Assembly: GCA_937941455.1 (NCBI GenBank)
Contig: CALDHM010000068.1
Location: forward strand, 1-34,198
DNA from: an uncultured Pirellulaceae bacterium
GTDB taxonomy: Bacteria; Planctomycetota; Planctomycetia; Pirellulales; Pirellulaceae
DNA: 34,198 nucleotides
Reading direction: 5' to 3'
The notes beneath the pieces are model-generated. The model saw only the letters and a program-made list of their open reading frames with translations. It was not told the origin of the DNA and did not search any database. A program made the translations under genes and the position numbers. This document shows positions 17,870-27,428 of the stretch, piece by piece. Each line of letters starts with the position of its first letter. Position 1 is the stretch's first letter.

Positions 17870-19767
17870 TTGGACAGCAGCGAAGCAACGTGGCAAAACC
17901 AACTTTCCCGCAATCATCCGTGCAAACTGCTACCCAACGAAGCGAATCTGCAGGATCATCCGAAGCCTCGACCAGCACGGTCTGGACTCGGCTGATACGC
18001 AGCGCGTTCGGCCTGGCGGCGCTCGGCGGGATTCTGTTGTGGCTCGCGCAGCCGCCGGTGGGCCTCGCGCTATTGGCTTGGCTTGCTCCTGTGCCGTGGA
18101 TACTGCTGATCGCCCAGCCCCAGTTGAAGACGCGACGTCTCAAACGGCAACTGTGGACGGCGATGTGGATGTACTGGCTCGTCTCGCTCTATTTCATTCC
18201 AATTCCCCATCCCCTACTGTGGATCGGTTGGCCGTTGTTGGCGGCCTACGAAGCCACGATTTATCTGGCATTCTTTCTGATCAGCCGTCATCTGGTCATC
18301 GAGCGGCGGTGCACGCCCTACCTCGTGGTCCCCGCCGTGTGGACGGGGCTCGAATGGCTCCGCACGCAAACCGAATACGGATTCGGGATGCTCAGTTTGA
18401 GTCATACCCAGTTCCGCTGGCCGATCCTGATTCAGATCGCCGATTTGGCGGGCGCCTACGGATTGTCGTTGGCAATGATGGTTACGGCCACGGGACTAGC
18501 CCTCGCCTGGCAGGCTTGGCACGGCGGGTCGGAGCGCGGTGCCGACGACCAACGCGTTGCGGAGGCCAGCCGGCAGCACGCCGTCGACCTTGGCCATGCA
18601 GCGTCTCCACACGCCCGCGCGGCGATTCCATTCACCCTGTGGCGGCTCGTCTTGCCTCTGTTAATCGCCGCGGCTCCTCCTCTACTCGCCATTGCCTACG
18701 GTGGGTACAAGCTCGCGGAGGCCGAACCGCGTGGGGAGGTGATTCGCCGCGCGCTTGTCATTCAAAGCTCGATCGACACGGTATTCCCCAAGACCCAAGC
18801 CGAATTGGAGACTGAGCAGCGGCGTCGGTTCCTGAATATGCATCGCTTGACGATCGCCGCGCGTGAAAAACACCCTGAAGCGGATGTAGTATTTTGGCCC
18901 GAAAGTGGCTTTTTATTGCCCCTGAGCTACGACCGTAGTGAAGATTGGACGCGCCGTGCACCCCCGGGCAACCGCACCGAAATCGAAGAGTACTTGTTTT
19001 ATGCCACACAAAGCCGAGCGACTGAGGCGGATCCGTCTTGCCCCCCCCTCTTACCCATCGAGCTGATTAGCGGCGTGGGTGCCATCGACACCGCGCAGCA
19101 GCGACAATTCGGCTCCGTGTGGCAGTCGACCACCTTCGACCGCTACGACAAGAACGTCCGCGTACCGTTCGGCGAGTTCATTCCGATTCTCGAATGGTTC
19201 CCCTCCCTCGCGCGGTTCTCTCCCTTCGGTGTCGGTCTCAGCCGTGGCCAGGGACCGCGGCTATTCCGCTTGCCAGGAATCGAAAATGGGGACGGAGCAG
19301 GTGCGGCGGAGAAATCGGCTCGCACCGTGACCTTGTTGCCCAGTATCTGTTTCGAGTCGATGGTACCGCAATTAATTCGCCGCCAGATTGTCGCCGTGGA
19401 GCAAGGGCCCGCTGGTCAACATGTCGACTGGTTGGCGAACTTCACCGACGACGGCTGGTTTTTTGGCACCAGTTGCCTAGACTTGCATCTGGCCTGCACG
19501 GTGTTTCGGGCGGTGGAGATCCGCAAGCCCGTGTTGGTGGCAGCCAATACCGGTTTCTCGGCGGAAATCGATCATCGCGGTCGCTTGCGTCAAATCGGGC
19601 CGCGACGCGCCGAAGGGGAGTTGTTGGTCGAGTTAACCGCGCAGCCCAAGCGGTATTCCCTCTACCTGCAGTCGGTTGGAGAGTGGCCTTGGCGGATCGC
19701 GGCGGTGTTTACGGTCTGGGGGTTGGTGAGCAGCGTGATTGACACGCGGTGCCGCAGGCCGAAGTGA
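17866..19767 (+). CDS. lnt: Apolipoprotein N-acyltransferase
   Basis: This integral membrane enzyme transfers an acyl chain from phospholipid to the N-terminal Cys of lipoproteins, the last maturation step. The 633-residue protein has an N-terminal multi-helix membrane part and a C-terminal nitrilase-like domain. The catalytic triad is visible as Glu346 (VFWPESGF), Lys429 (RYDKNVRVPFGEFIP) and Cys495 (PSICFES). NFTDDGWFFGTS and RKPVLVAANTGFSAEID follow as in the family. It is longer than E. coli Lnt (about 510) because of a roughly 40-residue basic/Ser-rich N-terminal tail and loop insertions, including an Ala/His-rich segment near 225-250. The start is the ATGA overlap with the preceding gene, suggesting coupling; a GTG at 17890 is an alternative. 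Confidence 0.92.
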   Translation: MIGQQRSNVAKPTFPQSSVQTATQRSESAGSSEASTSTVWTRLIRSAFGLAALGGILLWLAQPPVGLALLAWLAPVPWILLIAQPQLKTRRLKRQLWTAMWMYWLVSLYFIPIPHPLLWIGWPLLAAYEATIYLAFFLISRHLVIERRCTPYLVVPAVWTGLEWLRTQTEYGFGMLSLSHTQFRWPILIQIADLAGAYGLSLAMMVTATGLALAWQAWHGGSERGADDQRVAEASRQHAVDLGHAASPHARAAIPFTLWRLVLPLLIAAAPPLLAIAYGGYKLAEAEPRGEVIRRALVIQSSIDTVFPKTQAELETEQRRRFLNMHRLTIAAREKHPEADVVFWPESGFLLPLSYDRSEDWTRRAPPGNRTEIEEYLFYATQSRATEADPSCPPLLPIELISGVGAIDTAQQRQFGSVWQSTTFDRYDKNVRVPFGEFIPILEWFPSLARFSPFGVGLSRGQGPRLFRLPGIENGDGAGAAEKSARTVTLLPSICFESMVPQLIRRQIVAVEQGPAGQHVDWLANFTDDGWFFGTSCLDLHLACTVFRAVEIRKPVLVAANTGFSAEIDHRGRLRQIGPRRAEGELLVELTAQPKRYSLYLQSVGEWPWRIAAVFTVWGLVSSVIDTRCRRPK

Positions 19768-19787
19768 GCGACAACGGCATCGTCAGT

Positions 19788-20960
19788 ATGGCAACGCGAC
19801 CAAGAAATTTTTGGAATCCCGTCAGGGGTGTCCTCGTGTTGGCACTCGCTGCCGCGTCAGCCTTGTGCGTCCAGCGATTCGCAGCCGGTCAGGACACTCA
19901 GCAGCGTAGGGCCGACCTGCAGCAGCGATGTGACCGCTTGCAGCAGGAGACCACCGTGCCCGCTACGTGGCTGGCGGTTGCCTATCCCGATGGGAGCGAG
20001 GAGATCGTCGTCAGCGGGGTGCGGAAATTTGGGGCGGACCAGCGTGCGACGCCTGACGACTTGATTCATATCGGTTCGTGCACCAAAGCGTTCACTGTCC
20101 ATTTACTGGCGATTCTTGTCGAGCAAGGCCATTTGCGGTGGGAGCAGACGATTGCCGAAGGGTTGCCCCAGGAACGGGACTCGATTCACGAGGCCTTTCA
20201 CGGCGCGACACTCCAGCAACTCGTACAACATCGCGCCAGCCTGCCCGCCGACGCCAAGAACTGGCACGCCCACGGGAGGCTGGCCTTACTGGAGCGGCGT
20301 TCGCGAATCGTCCAGGACAATCTCCGCGAGCCCCCCCCCGAGCCCCCCGCCGATGGTTTTCGGTACTCGAATCTGAGCTATCTCGTCGCGGCGCGGTTCG
20401 CGGAGCAGGCGACGGGGAAGACTTGGGAAGAACTGATGCGGCGCGAGGTTTTCGAGCCGCTGGGGCTGTCCACCGCGGGCTTTGGTCCTCCCGGGGAGCG
20501 CAGGGCAATCACGCAACCGTGGGGACACGCTCTCAACAAGCTCGCTCCAGGTTGGCTCCCACTCCAAATCGACAACGCCGAGGCGCTCGGGCCGGCCGGG
20601 ACCATGCACCTTGCCTTGTCCGATTGGCTGCGCTTCGCAAGGCTCTACGCAGGGGGCAAGAATCGCGACGGAGGTCAACGGATCGACACAACTCAACCAG
20701 GAAATGTGTCCGCGGAGTCGCTGCAGCGCATCATCACGCCGGCCTCCCCTAACGGCTACGCCAGCGGTTGGATCGTCAAGAGCGACGGTGGCGACGCGGA
20801 ACAATTGGGGCATGCCGGTTCGAACAATTTTTGGTTCGCTACGATTCTGATCGATCGCAAGGCGGGAACGGTTTGTGTGGCGGCTGCCAATGGCTTCAGC
20901 GAAACGGTCGCCGAACGGGCCTCGCAAACGGTCCAGGAACTGCAACGGTCATTTCGGTAA
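19788..20960 (+). CDS. Exported serine hydrolase, class C beta-lactamase/PBP-like family
   Basis: This 390-residue protein has an N-terminal signal-like segment (GVLVLALAAASALCVQRFAAG). The active-site motifs of the family are all present: SCTK (Ser97, Lys100), YSN (Tyr193, Asn195) and HAG (His342, Gly344). Members hydrolyse or transfer esters and amides, and some are D-Ala peptidases or esterases; resistance activity cannot be assumed. It lies 20 bases after lnt and 6 before the ATP-grasp gene, so it is in the same run. A C9 tract (20331-20339) and a C6 tract lie in the coding region (residues PPPEPP) without breaking the frame. The start at 19788 was chosen over an in-frame GTG that overlaps lnt, although neither has a strong ribosome site. 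Confidence 0.85.
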   Translation: MATRPRNFWNPVRGVLVLALAAASALCVQRFAAGQDTQQRRADLQQRCDRLQQETTVPATWLAVAYPDGSEEIVVSGVRKFGADQRATPDDLIHIGSCTKAFTVHLLAILVEQGHLRWEQTIAEGLPQERDSIHEAFHGATLQQLVQHRASLPADAKNWHAHGRLALLERRSRIVQDNLREPPPEPPADGFRYSNLSYLVAARFAEQATGKTWEELMRREVFEPLGLSTAGFGPPGERRAITQPWGHALNKLAPGWLPLQIDNAEALGPAGTMHLALSDWLRFARLYAGGKNRDGGQRIDTTQPGNVSAESLQRIITPASPNGYASGWIVKSDGGDAEQLGHAGSNNFWFATILIDRKAGTVCVAAANGFSETVAERASQTVQELQRSFR

Positions 20961-20966
20961 TCCCTT

Positions 20967-22010
20967 ATGCTGTCGCCCCGCAAGCGAAAAGATTCGGTGT
21001 TTGTGGTCGAGTGGGCCAGTGGCGGCGGCGCCTGGATTGATGGCGGAGATTGGTCGGACGCAGACCTCTACTTGCGTCAGGGTTCGGCCATGGCCCAGGC
21101 CTTTGTCGAGGATCTCGTGGCGGCCGGTTTCGAGGTGACCTTATTGATCGACGCACGCAATCGCTATTCGGCGTTTAGCTGTCAAGCTAGGCAACGCTCG
21201 ATCGCCAGCGCGGCTGAATTTTGGCGAGCACTGCGGGAGGAAGCCGAACGGGCCGATTGGTATCTTGTGATCGCTCCCGAGTGTGGCGATCGCCTGCTGC
21301 AGTGCCACGCGAGCTTGTCGGGCCTGGCCGTGAAATCCCTTTCGCCCGTCGGCGAGTTCTTGAAAACGGCCTCCAGCAAGCATGCGACTTGCGACCGTCT
21401 GCTCAGAGCGGGAGTGCAGCGTTTGCAGGGCATGATATTCGACGCAGGAGTAGACCCCTGGCCGCCGCGGCTGAAACCGCCCGTCATCATCAAACCCGAC
21501 GACGGAGCGGGGGGGGAGCGTTTGCTCGTCGCGACGTGGGATGACCTTGTGAGGCCCGGTGCAGGCCAATGGCGAATCGAGCCTTGGATCCCTGGTGTGG
21601 CTGTCAGCATCGTCGCCTGGTGTGGACCGCGAGGCATCTGTTGGACGGTGCCCATGAAGCAGCGATTCGATCCCGCGACCGGTGAGTATGTCGGCGGAGC
21701 GTTTCCGTTGCCCGAAGAGCTTGCGCTGCGCGCCGAGCGATTGGCGGCAACGGTCCTGGATGCTCTCGGGCCGACTCAGGGGTATGTCGGTTTGGATTTG
21801 GTTCTTGCCGATGACTCGGCCGACGATGCCGTGGTGGACGTCAATCCGCGCTTGACGTGCTCCTATGTCGGACTGCGACAAATTTATGCCTCGAATCTCG
21901 CGGCGAGTTTAGTGCGGATTCGCCGCGGCCAAGTCGTCGAACTCGAGCGCAGACAAGCGGCACTAGAGTTTTTTGTTCTGGGCCCTATGGAAAAATCAAA
22001 ATCCAGTTAA
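20967..22010 (+). CDS. ATP-grasp ligase, MfnD-like
   Basis: The 347-residue cytosolic protein belongs to the ATP-grasp superfamily: VIIKPDDGAGGE (173-184) matches the nucleotide-binding strand-loop, and GLDLVL followed by VDVNPRLTCSYVGL (290-303) matches the metal-binding end of the fold. The NPRLTxSYVGL form and TCDRLL (141-146) resemble MfnD, the tyramine-glutamate ligase of methanofuran synthesis, and related ATP-grasp genes of tetrahydromethanopterin-linked C1 clusters. That fits planctomycetes, many of which have that C1 pathway, but no other C1 gene is in the window. The assignment is therefore by resemblance only. A G8 tract (21509-21516) encodes its Gly-Gly-Glu. The ribosome site is weak; the previous stop is 6 bases away. 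Confidence 0.65.
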   Translation: MLSPRKRKDSVFVVEWASGGGAWIDGGDWSDADLYLRQGSAMAQAFVEDLVAAGFEVTLLIDARNRYSAFSCQARQRSIASAAEFWRALREEAERADWYLVIAPECGDRLLQCHASLSGLAVKSLSPVGEFLKTASSKHATCDRLLRAGVQRLQGMIFDAGVDPWPPRLKPPVIIKPDDGAGGERLLVATWDDLVRPGAGQWRIEPWIPGVAVSIVAWCGPRGICWTVPMKQRFDPATGEYVGGAFPLPEELALRAERLAATVLDALGPTQGYVGLDLVLADDSADDAVVDVNPRLTCSYVGLRQIYASNLAASLVRIRRGQVVELERRQAALEFFVLGPMEKSKSS

Positions 22011-22110
22011 ACTTTGGCGGGAGCATTTTGGTGAGACCGTCGCGGGGGGTGGACTTGTTGATCTCGCGTGAAGGAGCAAACGGTCGAGACCAGAAGAAGA
22101 GGTGATCCGC

Positions 22111-23298
22111 ATGGGTGAGTTCGAGTCGTTCAAGTATCAACTGGATCGACCTCTCGACGTGAAGCTGGCGGAGTTCCAACGCAATGATCGGCTGAAGCAT
22201 CTGATTTTTGCGGCTCAATTGACGCCGGTGCTGCTCGAAAAACTGCGGCGGATGGCCGACATGATTCGGCACATGTCGCGGACCCGCGAGGGGAATTTGC
22301 AGCTCAAGGGTTTGCTGGCCCACCGCCGCGCGATGTTGTACTTCACGCAACCGTCGACCCGCACGTTTTTGTCGTTCATGGCGGCTTGTCAAATACTAGG
22401 GATCACCTGCAACGAAGTGCGCGACACCGCCACGTCGTCGGAATCCAAACGCGAGTCGAAGATCGACTCGATCCGCATGTTCAGCAGCTATTTTGATGTG
22501 ATCATCATGCGGACGGTGATCGCGGAATTCTCCGAATGTTGCGCTTATTTGATGAATCAACTCGAACTGCAGGAAATGCGTTCGGTGCCGATCATCAATG
22601 CCGGTGCGGGAGCTGACGAGCACCCCACGCAAGCCTTGCTGGATATCTACACGATCCTGCGGACATTCTCCCACGACTACAGCCGGGAATCGAAGCGGTC
22701 GCGGTTCATCGAATTGCAGGCCAGTTATCCGGAATTGATACCTGGCCCCGCGCGCAAAACCTACACCTTTTGCGGTGACATGGGTCGCGGGCGAACAGCG
22801 CGGTCGCTGGCCACCGTCCTGTCGCAGTACGAACACGTGCGGATGTTTTTCGTGACCCCGGAGCATCCGGAATTGGTCATGGAGCGGGCGATGATCGACA
22901 AACTCCGCCAGCGGGGCGTCGAGGTACACGAGTTTCATTCGCTCGACGCGAACTTCGAGGGTCATCCGATCCTTGCCCAAACCGATTGCCTGTACATGAC
23001 CCGCATCCAACGCGAGCATAATTCGCCGGCCGTGGAGGCCGAGTTGGAACGGATTGACTTGTCCCCCTTCAAGCTGACTCCGGCCCGCGCGGCCGTGCTC
23101 AAGACCTACGCTCCCATCATGCACCCCTTCCCGCGGGATTCGGTTATCGGCGAAATCCCCACCGCGATCGATTCCGATCCCCGCGCGATGTATTTTCGCC
23201 AGGCGCGGAACGGGATGTGGATTCGCGCGGCACTGTTGGTCCACCTGTTCGACGCCGCCGAAGAATTGATGCTGCTCTACAGCCAATTTCGCGGTTAG
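22111..23298 (+). CDS. pyrB: Aspartate carbamoyltransferase, long STRTF type
   Basis: This enzyme condenses carbamoyl phosphate with aspartate, the committed step of pyrimidine synthesis. Motifs are QPSTRTFLSF (80-89), with Phe where most family members have the second Arg of STRTR, and HPTQALLDIYTI (171-182) containing the catalytic His. At 395 residues it is about 85 longer than E. coli PyrB; the extra sequence includes a basic block near 190-230 (SHDYSRESKRSRF and following) before GDMGRGRTARSL. Such longer, STRTF-type enzymes form a recognised bacterial subset. No pyrI gene is adjacent. The ATG at 22111 is preceded by AAGAGGTGATCCGC; an in-frame GTG three codons upstream is less likely. 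It faces the same way as its neighbours, 100 bases after the ATP-grasp gene. Confidence 0.88.
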   Translation: MGEFESFKYQLDRPLDVKLAEFQRNDRLKHLIFAAQLTPVLLEKLRRMADMIRHMSRTREGNLQLKGLLAHRRAMLYFTQPSTRTFLSFMAACQILGITCNEVRDTATSSESKRESKIDSIRMFSSYFDVIIMRTVIAEFSECCAYLMNQLELQEMRSVPIINAGAGADEHPTQALLDIYTILRTFSHDYSRESKRSRFIELQASYPELIPGPARKTYTFCGDMGRGRTARSLATVLSQYEHVRMFFVTPEHPELVMERAMIDKLRQRGVEVHEFHSLDANFEGHPILAQTDCLYMTRIQREHNSPAVEAELERIDLSPFKLTPARAAVLKTYAPIMHPFPRDSVIGEIPTAIDSDPRAMYFRQARNGMWIRAALLVHLFDAAEELMLLYSQFRG

Positions 23299-23492
23299 CC
23301 TGACCAATGTGGCAGAAATTCGCCGGCAACTGGCGCAATAGCCGGAACTGGGTGAAAACGCTAAAATAGGGCCACTTTTAGAACCTTTCCGCAAACGAAC
23401 TATCCGTCATGCACAACGTTAGCGGACTGCGGGCAGGTTTTTCGTCCGATTTTTTCCAGTCGCCTCTTACCGTGAAAGGCCACGGCTTGCCC

Positions 23493-24920
23493 ATGGATAA
23501 ATTGATTGTCGATATCGCCGAATACGTGCACCATCATCGCATTAACAGCGAGACCGCTTATCGCACCGCCCGCTGGTGCTTAATGGATAGTTTGGGTTGT
23601 GCGTTCCTCGCGTTGAACTACCCGAAGTGCAAACGGATGCTGGGCCCGGTCGTTCCCGGGGCACAGATGACGGGAGGCTGCCGCGTCCCCGGCACGACGG
23701 TGGAACTCGATCCGGTGAAAGCGGCCTTCGATATCGGGACGATGGTCCGCTGGCTCGATTACAACGACACTTGGCTCGCCGCCGAATGGGGACACCCCTC
23801 GGATAATTTGGGAGCGATTATGGCTGTGGCCGATTATCAGGCTCGTGTCCAGAAGCAGCCGTTGACGATGCGCGATGTGTTGACGGCAATGATCAAGGCC
23901 CACGAGATTCAAGGGGTCTTGGCGCTAGAGAATTCGTTCAACCGTGTCGGCTTGGATCACGTCTTGCTGGTCCGCGTGGCCAGTACGGCCGTTGCCAGTC
24001 AGTTGCTGGGGAACTCGATCGAACAAACGCAGAACGCCTTGTCGAATGCTTGGATCGATGGCGGCGCCTTACGCACCTATCGCCACGCACCCAACACGGG
24101 CTCGCGAAAAAGTTGGGCCGCTGGCGATGCAACCAGTCGCGCGGTGCGCTTGGCGCTGATCGCCAAATCCGGCGAGATGGGTTATCAGACTTGTTTGACC
24201 GCGCCCAAATGGGGATTCCAGGACGTACTCTTCAAGGGGCAGGACGTCGTTCTGTCGCGTCCGCTGGATGCCTATGTCATGGAAAACGTCTTGTTCAAAA
24301 TTTCCTTCCCTGCCGAATTTCATGCCCAGACCGCGGTCGAGGCTGCCATCAAGCTTCATCCGCAAGTCGCTTCGCGGCTGGACGAAATCGAACGAGTCGA
24401 GATCGTGACGCAAGAACCGGGAGTGCGCATCATCGACAAGAAAGGACCGCTGCACAATTACGCCGACCGCGATCACTGCCTGCAATACATGGCGGCGATC
24501 GGATTGATTTTTGGCGAACTGAACGCCGATCATTACGAAGACCGCGTCGCCGCCGATCCGCGTATTGACGCCTTGCGAGACAAAATGGTGGTGCGCGAGA
24601 ATGAGGAATACACGCGGGCCTATTACGATCCCGACCAACGCGCGATTCCCAACCAAATCCAAGTCTTCTTCCGCGATGGTTCGCATACCGAGGCGGTCGA
24701 GGTCTACTTCCCCGTCGGCCATCGCCGACGCCGCGACGAAGGTTTGCCACTGATGAAGGAAAAGTTCATCAAGAGCGTCGACCACTTCTTCGCGCGTGAT
24801 GTCGCGGAAGACATCGTGTCCCTGTTTTGCGACGGCGATCATCTCGATCGCCTCCCCGTCACGCAGTTCATGGAACGATTCGCCAAGTCGCCGACGGCCG
24901 TCGAAAAGCTGTTGGCCTAG
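23493..24920 (+). CDS. prpD: MmgE/PrpD family protein, probable 2-methylcitrate dehydratase
   Basis: The 476-residue protein has the PrpD fold: [11 protein letters not shown] in the N-terminal helices, the signature [17 protein letters not shown] (89-105), and a helical domain including [15 protein letters not shown] and [14 protein letters not shown]. PrpD dehydrates 2-methylcitrate in propionate breakdown. Other members handle aconitate-like or imino-sugar acids, so the exact substrate remains a family-level inference. No prpB or prpC gene is next to it. The frame extends 28 residues upstream to 23409; the Met at 23493 starts a typical N-terminus ([12 protein letters not shown]) and is chosen on length, not on a good ribosome site. 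Confidence 0.82.
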   Translation: MDKLIVDIAEYVHHHRINSETAYRTARWCLMDSLGCAFLALNYPKCKRMLGPVVPGAQMTGGCRVPGTTVELDPVKAAFDIGTMVRWLDYNDTWLAAEWGHPSDNLGAIMAVADYQARVQKQPLTMRDVLTAMIKAHEIQGVLALENSFNRVGLDHVLLVRVASTAVASQLLGNSIEQTQNALSNAWIDGGALRTYRHAPNTGSRKSWAAGDATSRAVRLALIAKSGEMGYQTCLTAPKWGFQDVLFKGQDVVLSRPLDAYVMENVLFKISFPAEFHAQTAVEAAIKLHPQVASRLDEIERVEIVTQEPGVRIIDKKGPLHNYADRDHCLQYMAAIGLIFGELNADHYEDRVAADPRIDALRDKMVVRENEEYTRAYYDPDQRAIPNQIQVFFRDGSHTEAVEVYFPVGHRRRRDEGLPLMKEKFIKSVDHFFARDVAEDIVSLFCDGDHLDRLPVTQFMERFAKSPTAVEKLLA

Positions 24921-24974
24921 TCACGGGGCACCGCCCTTCCCTTTCCTGATCAACCTTGCATTTCGTGTAGCGTT

Positions 24975-27428
24975 ATGGAAATCAACTCTGCTGACTTTGA
25001 AAAATTGGGGGTCTTTTACCTGGGGCAAACGGTGGACCTCGATCAGCCGGACGCTCCGGGGCAGTTGCTGTTGTACGATTCTAAGGACTTGACGACCCAT
25101 GCGGTGGTATTGGGGATGACGGGCAGCGGCAAAACGGGGCTCTGCATCGGCCTCTTGGAGGAGGCCGGTATCGACCGGATTCCTGCGATCGTAATCGATC
25201 CCAAAGGGGATATCGCCAACTTGTTGCTGACTTTCCCTAATCTTTCGCCGGAAGAGTTCGAGCCGTGGGTCGATCCTGGCCAAGCCACGCGTGCAGGGCT
25301 GACGATTCCTGAGTTCGCCGCCAAAGAGGCTGAAAAATGGCGGCAGGGCTTGGCGCGATCCGGGCAAGGGGTTGAGCGCATCCGCAAGCTGCGGGAGACG
25401 GTCGATTTTCGCGTCTACACCCCCGGCAGCACGGCAGGGCGGCCACTGACGATCCTCAAATGTTTTTCGGCCCCCCCCCAAAGTGTCCGCGACGACAGTG
25501 ACGCGTTCCGCGAGCGGATTTCGGCGACGACCTCCGGCCTGTTGGCTTTGCTGGGCGTCGACGCCGACCCGATCCGTTCCCGCGAACATATTTTCATCTC
25601 CCAGATTTTGCAATGGGCGTGGAGCCAAGGACGCAACCTCGATCTGGGCGGCTTGATCAAGGAAATCCAAAATCCGCCGTTCAAGTCGGTGGGAGTCATG
25701 GATCTGGACTCGTTTTTCCCTGGCAAGGAACGAACGGCTCTCGCCATGACACTCAACAACCTGCTGGCCAGTCCTTCGTTTGCGGCTTGGATGCAGGGGG
25801 ATTCGCTCGACATCAATAAACTACTGCATGACGATCAAGGGAAACCGGCTATCTCGATTTTGTCGATTGCACACCTGAGCGATGCCGAGCGAATGTTCTT
25901 CGTCACAATCCTGCTCAACGAAGTATTGGCGTGGGTCCGCACGCAAGCCGGTACGTCCAGCCTCCGTGCGATGTTGTACATGGATGAGGTCTTCGGCTTC
26001 TTTCCGCCGGTACAGAACCCGCCGTCGAAGTTGCCCATGCTGACCTTGCTGAAGCAAGCTCGCGCGTTCGGTTTGGGAGTCGTCTTGGCCACACAGAACC
26101 CTGCTGACCTCGACTACAAGGGACTCGCGAATATCGGGACCTGGTTCCTGGGCCGCTTGCAGGCCGAACGAGACAAAGCCCGCGTGCTGGACGGTCTCGA
26201 GGGGGCGGCAGCCGCGTCGGGAAATTCGTTCAAACGAGCTGAGCTCGACAAATTGCTATCGGGCCTCAGTGCGCGGCGGTTCCTGATGAACAACGCTCAT
26301 GAAAGTCACCCTGTTGTCTTTCAAACTCGCTGGTGCATGTCGTATCTTCGCGGTCCGCTCACGCGACAGCATATTCAACAGTTGACGCAAGGTAGCGGCG
26401 AGGGGACTACTAAGGTCTCAGAAAGTCCCGCTCCCGTGTTTCCCCCCCCGCGCGAAAACGTCGTTGCGGCTGCCGACACGAATACCGCCGGCGTCAATCC
26501 CCGGGAAATGGTCCCCGCCTCGATTCCGCAGCATCACTGGGAGTTCAATTGTCGATTGGCTCGCGGGGAATCGCTGGTCTACGAGCCCGGCGTCTACGCG
26601 CGGTGCCAGGTTCGCTACACGAGGTCGACGGCGGCCTACCGTGTCGACCAATGGGTGGAAACGCATCGATTGCTTACCGGAATCCCCGAACGGACGACGG
26701 TCGACATGTGGGATCAAGCCCAAGTGCTGGAAATGGAGCCGACCTGGACCGATCACCCCGAGGAGGATGCTCGCTATGTCGAGCCCGTGTCCCAGCTGAT
26801 GTCCGAAAAGAAATTCGAGGCCTTGGCCAAAGACTTGAAGGAGTATTTGTACCGGCACGAGCGATACGAGCTCTACTTCTGCAAGGAAACCAAGACGTAC
26901 TCGCAACCGGGGGAAGCGCTCGGCGATTTCAAGTTTCGTTTGGAGACGCTCGTCAGTGAGACCCGCGACCGCGAGACAGAAAAACTGCGTGAGCGTTTTC
27001 AAAGCCGCTTCGATGCTGTTCAGCTTAAAATCGAACGGGCCGAAGCGACGGTGCAGCAGAAACAGAAAAACGTCAGCAGTCGCCGGTTGGAAACGGTGCT
27101 CGACATCGGCACCTCCATCATGGGGGCCTTGCTCGGACGCCGCAGCGGCCGCGCCATGTCCACCACCGTCCGCGGGTTGGGGAGCGCCTCGAAGGAAAAA
27201 ACCAGCGCGGCCATCGCCGAAACTCGTTTGGAAGACGCCAAACGCGAGCTGGAAGATCTCGAGCGCGAGTTCAATCGGCAAATGGCAGAAATTGCTGCCA
27301 AGACCGACGTGAATCAATTGACGATCGAAACGATCACAATCCCTCCCAAAAAAACCGATATCGCGGTCGAGGAATTTTGTGTGGTATGGGTACCGAGAAT
27401 CATCACGACTAACGAGAGAAAACGATGA
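24975..27428 (+). CDS. HerA/FtsK-like ATPase with coiled-coil C-terminus
   Basis: This 817-residue P-loop ATPase belongs to the HerA/VirB4-like group. Walker A is GMTGSGKT (47-54), IDPKGDI (74-80) follows, Walker B lies at LYMDEVFGF (Asp337, Glu338), and LATQNPADLDYKGLANIGTWF is the sensor block. GRLQAERDK after it may supply an arginine finger. Residues about 490-620 form an uncharacterised beta-rich region; about 650-790 are charged coiled-coil around a short hydrophobic Gly-rich segment (IGTSIMGALLGRRSG). HerA proteins pump DNA or protein through hexameric rings; without NurA or a nuclease nearby the substrate is unknown. Two C8 tracts (25471-25478, 26442-26449) lie in the frame. Its TGA overlaps the next ATG. 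Confidence 0.85.
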   Translation: MEINSADFEKLGVFYLGQTVDLDQPDAPGQLLLYDSKDLTTHAVVLGMTGSGKTGLCIGLLEEAGIDRIPAIVIDPKGDIANLLLTFPNLSPEEFEPWVDPGQATRAGLTIPEFAAKEAEKWRQGLARSGQGVERIRKLRETVDFRVYTPGSTAGRPLTILKCFSAPPQSVRDDSDAFRERISATTSGLLALLGVDADPIRSREHIFISQILQWAWSQGRNLDLGGLIKEIQNPPFKSVGVMDLDSFFPGKERTALAMTLNNLLASPSFAAWMQGDSLDINKLLHDDQGKPAISILSIAHLSDAERMFFVTILLNEVLAWVRTQAGTSSLRAMLYMDEVFGFFPPVQNPPSKLPMLTLLKQARAFGLGVVLATQNPADLDYKGLANIGTWFLGRLQAERDKARVLDGLEGAAAASGNSFKRAELDKLLSGLSARRFLMNNAHESHPVVFQTRWCMSYLRGPLTRQHIQQLTQGSGEGTTKVSESPAPVFPPPRENVVAAADTNTAGVNPREMVPASIPQHHWEFNCRLARGESLVYEPGVYARCQVRYTRSTAAYRVDQWVETHRLLTGIPERTTVDMWDQAQVLEMEPTWTDHPEEDARYVEPVSQLMSEKKFEALAKDLKEYLYRHERYELYFCKETKTYSQPGEALGDFKFRLETLVSETRDRETEKLRERFQSRFDAVQLKIERAEATVQQKQKNVSSRRLETVLDIGTSIMGALLGRRSGRAMSTTVRGLGSASKEKTSAAIAETRLEDAKRELEDLEREFNRQMAEIAAKTDVNQLTIETITIPPKKTDIAVEEFCVVWVPRIITTNERKR

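Noticed and set aside
19788-20960. Beta-lactamase conferring antibiotic resistance
   Set aside because: SxxK, YxN and HxG motifs fit the class C fold family, but most such exported proteins are esterases or peptidases and nothing here indicates resistance.
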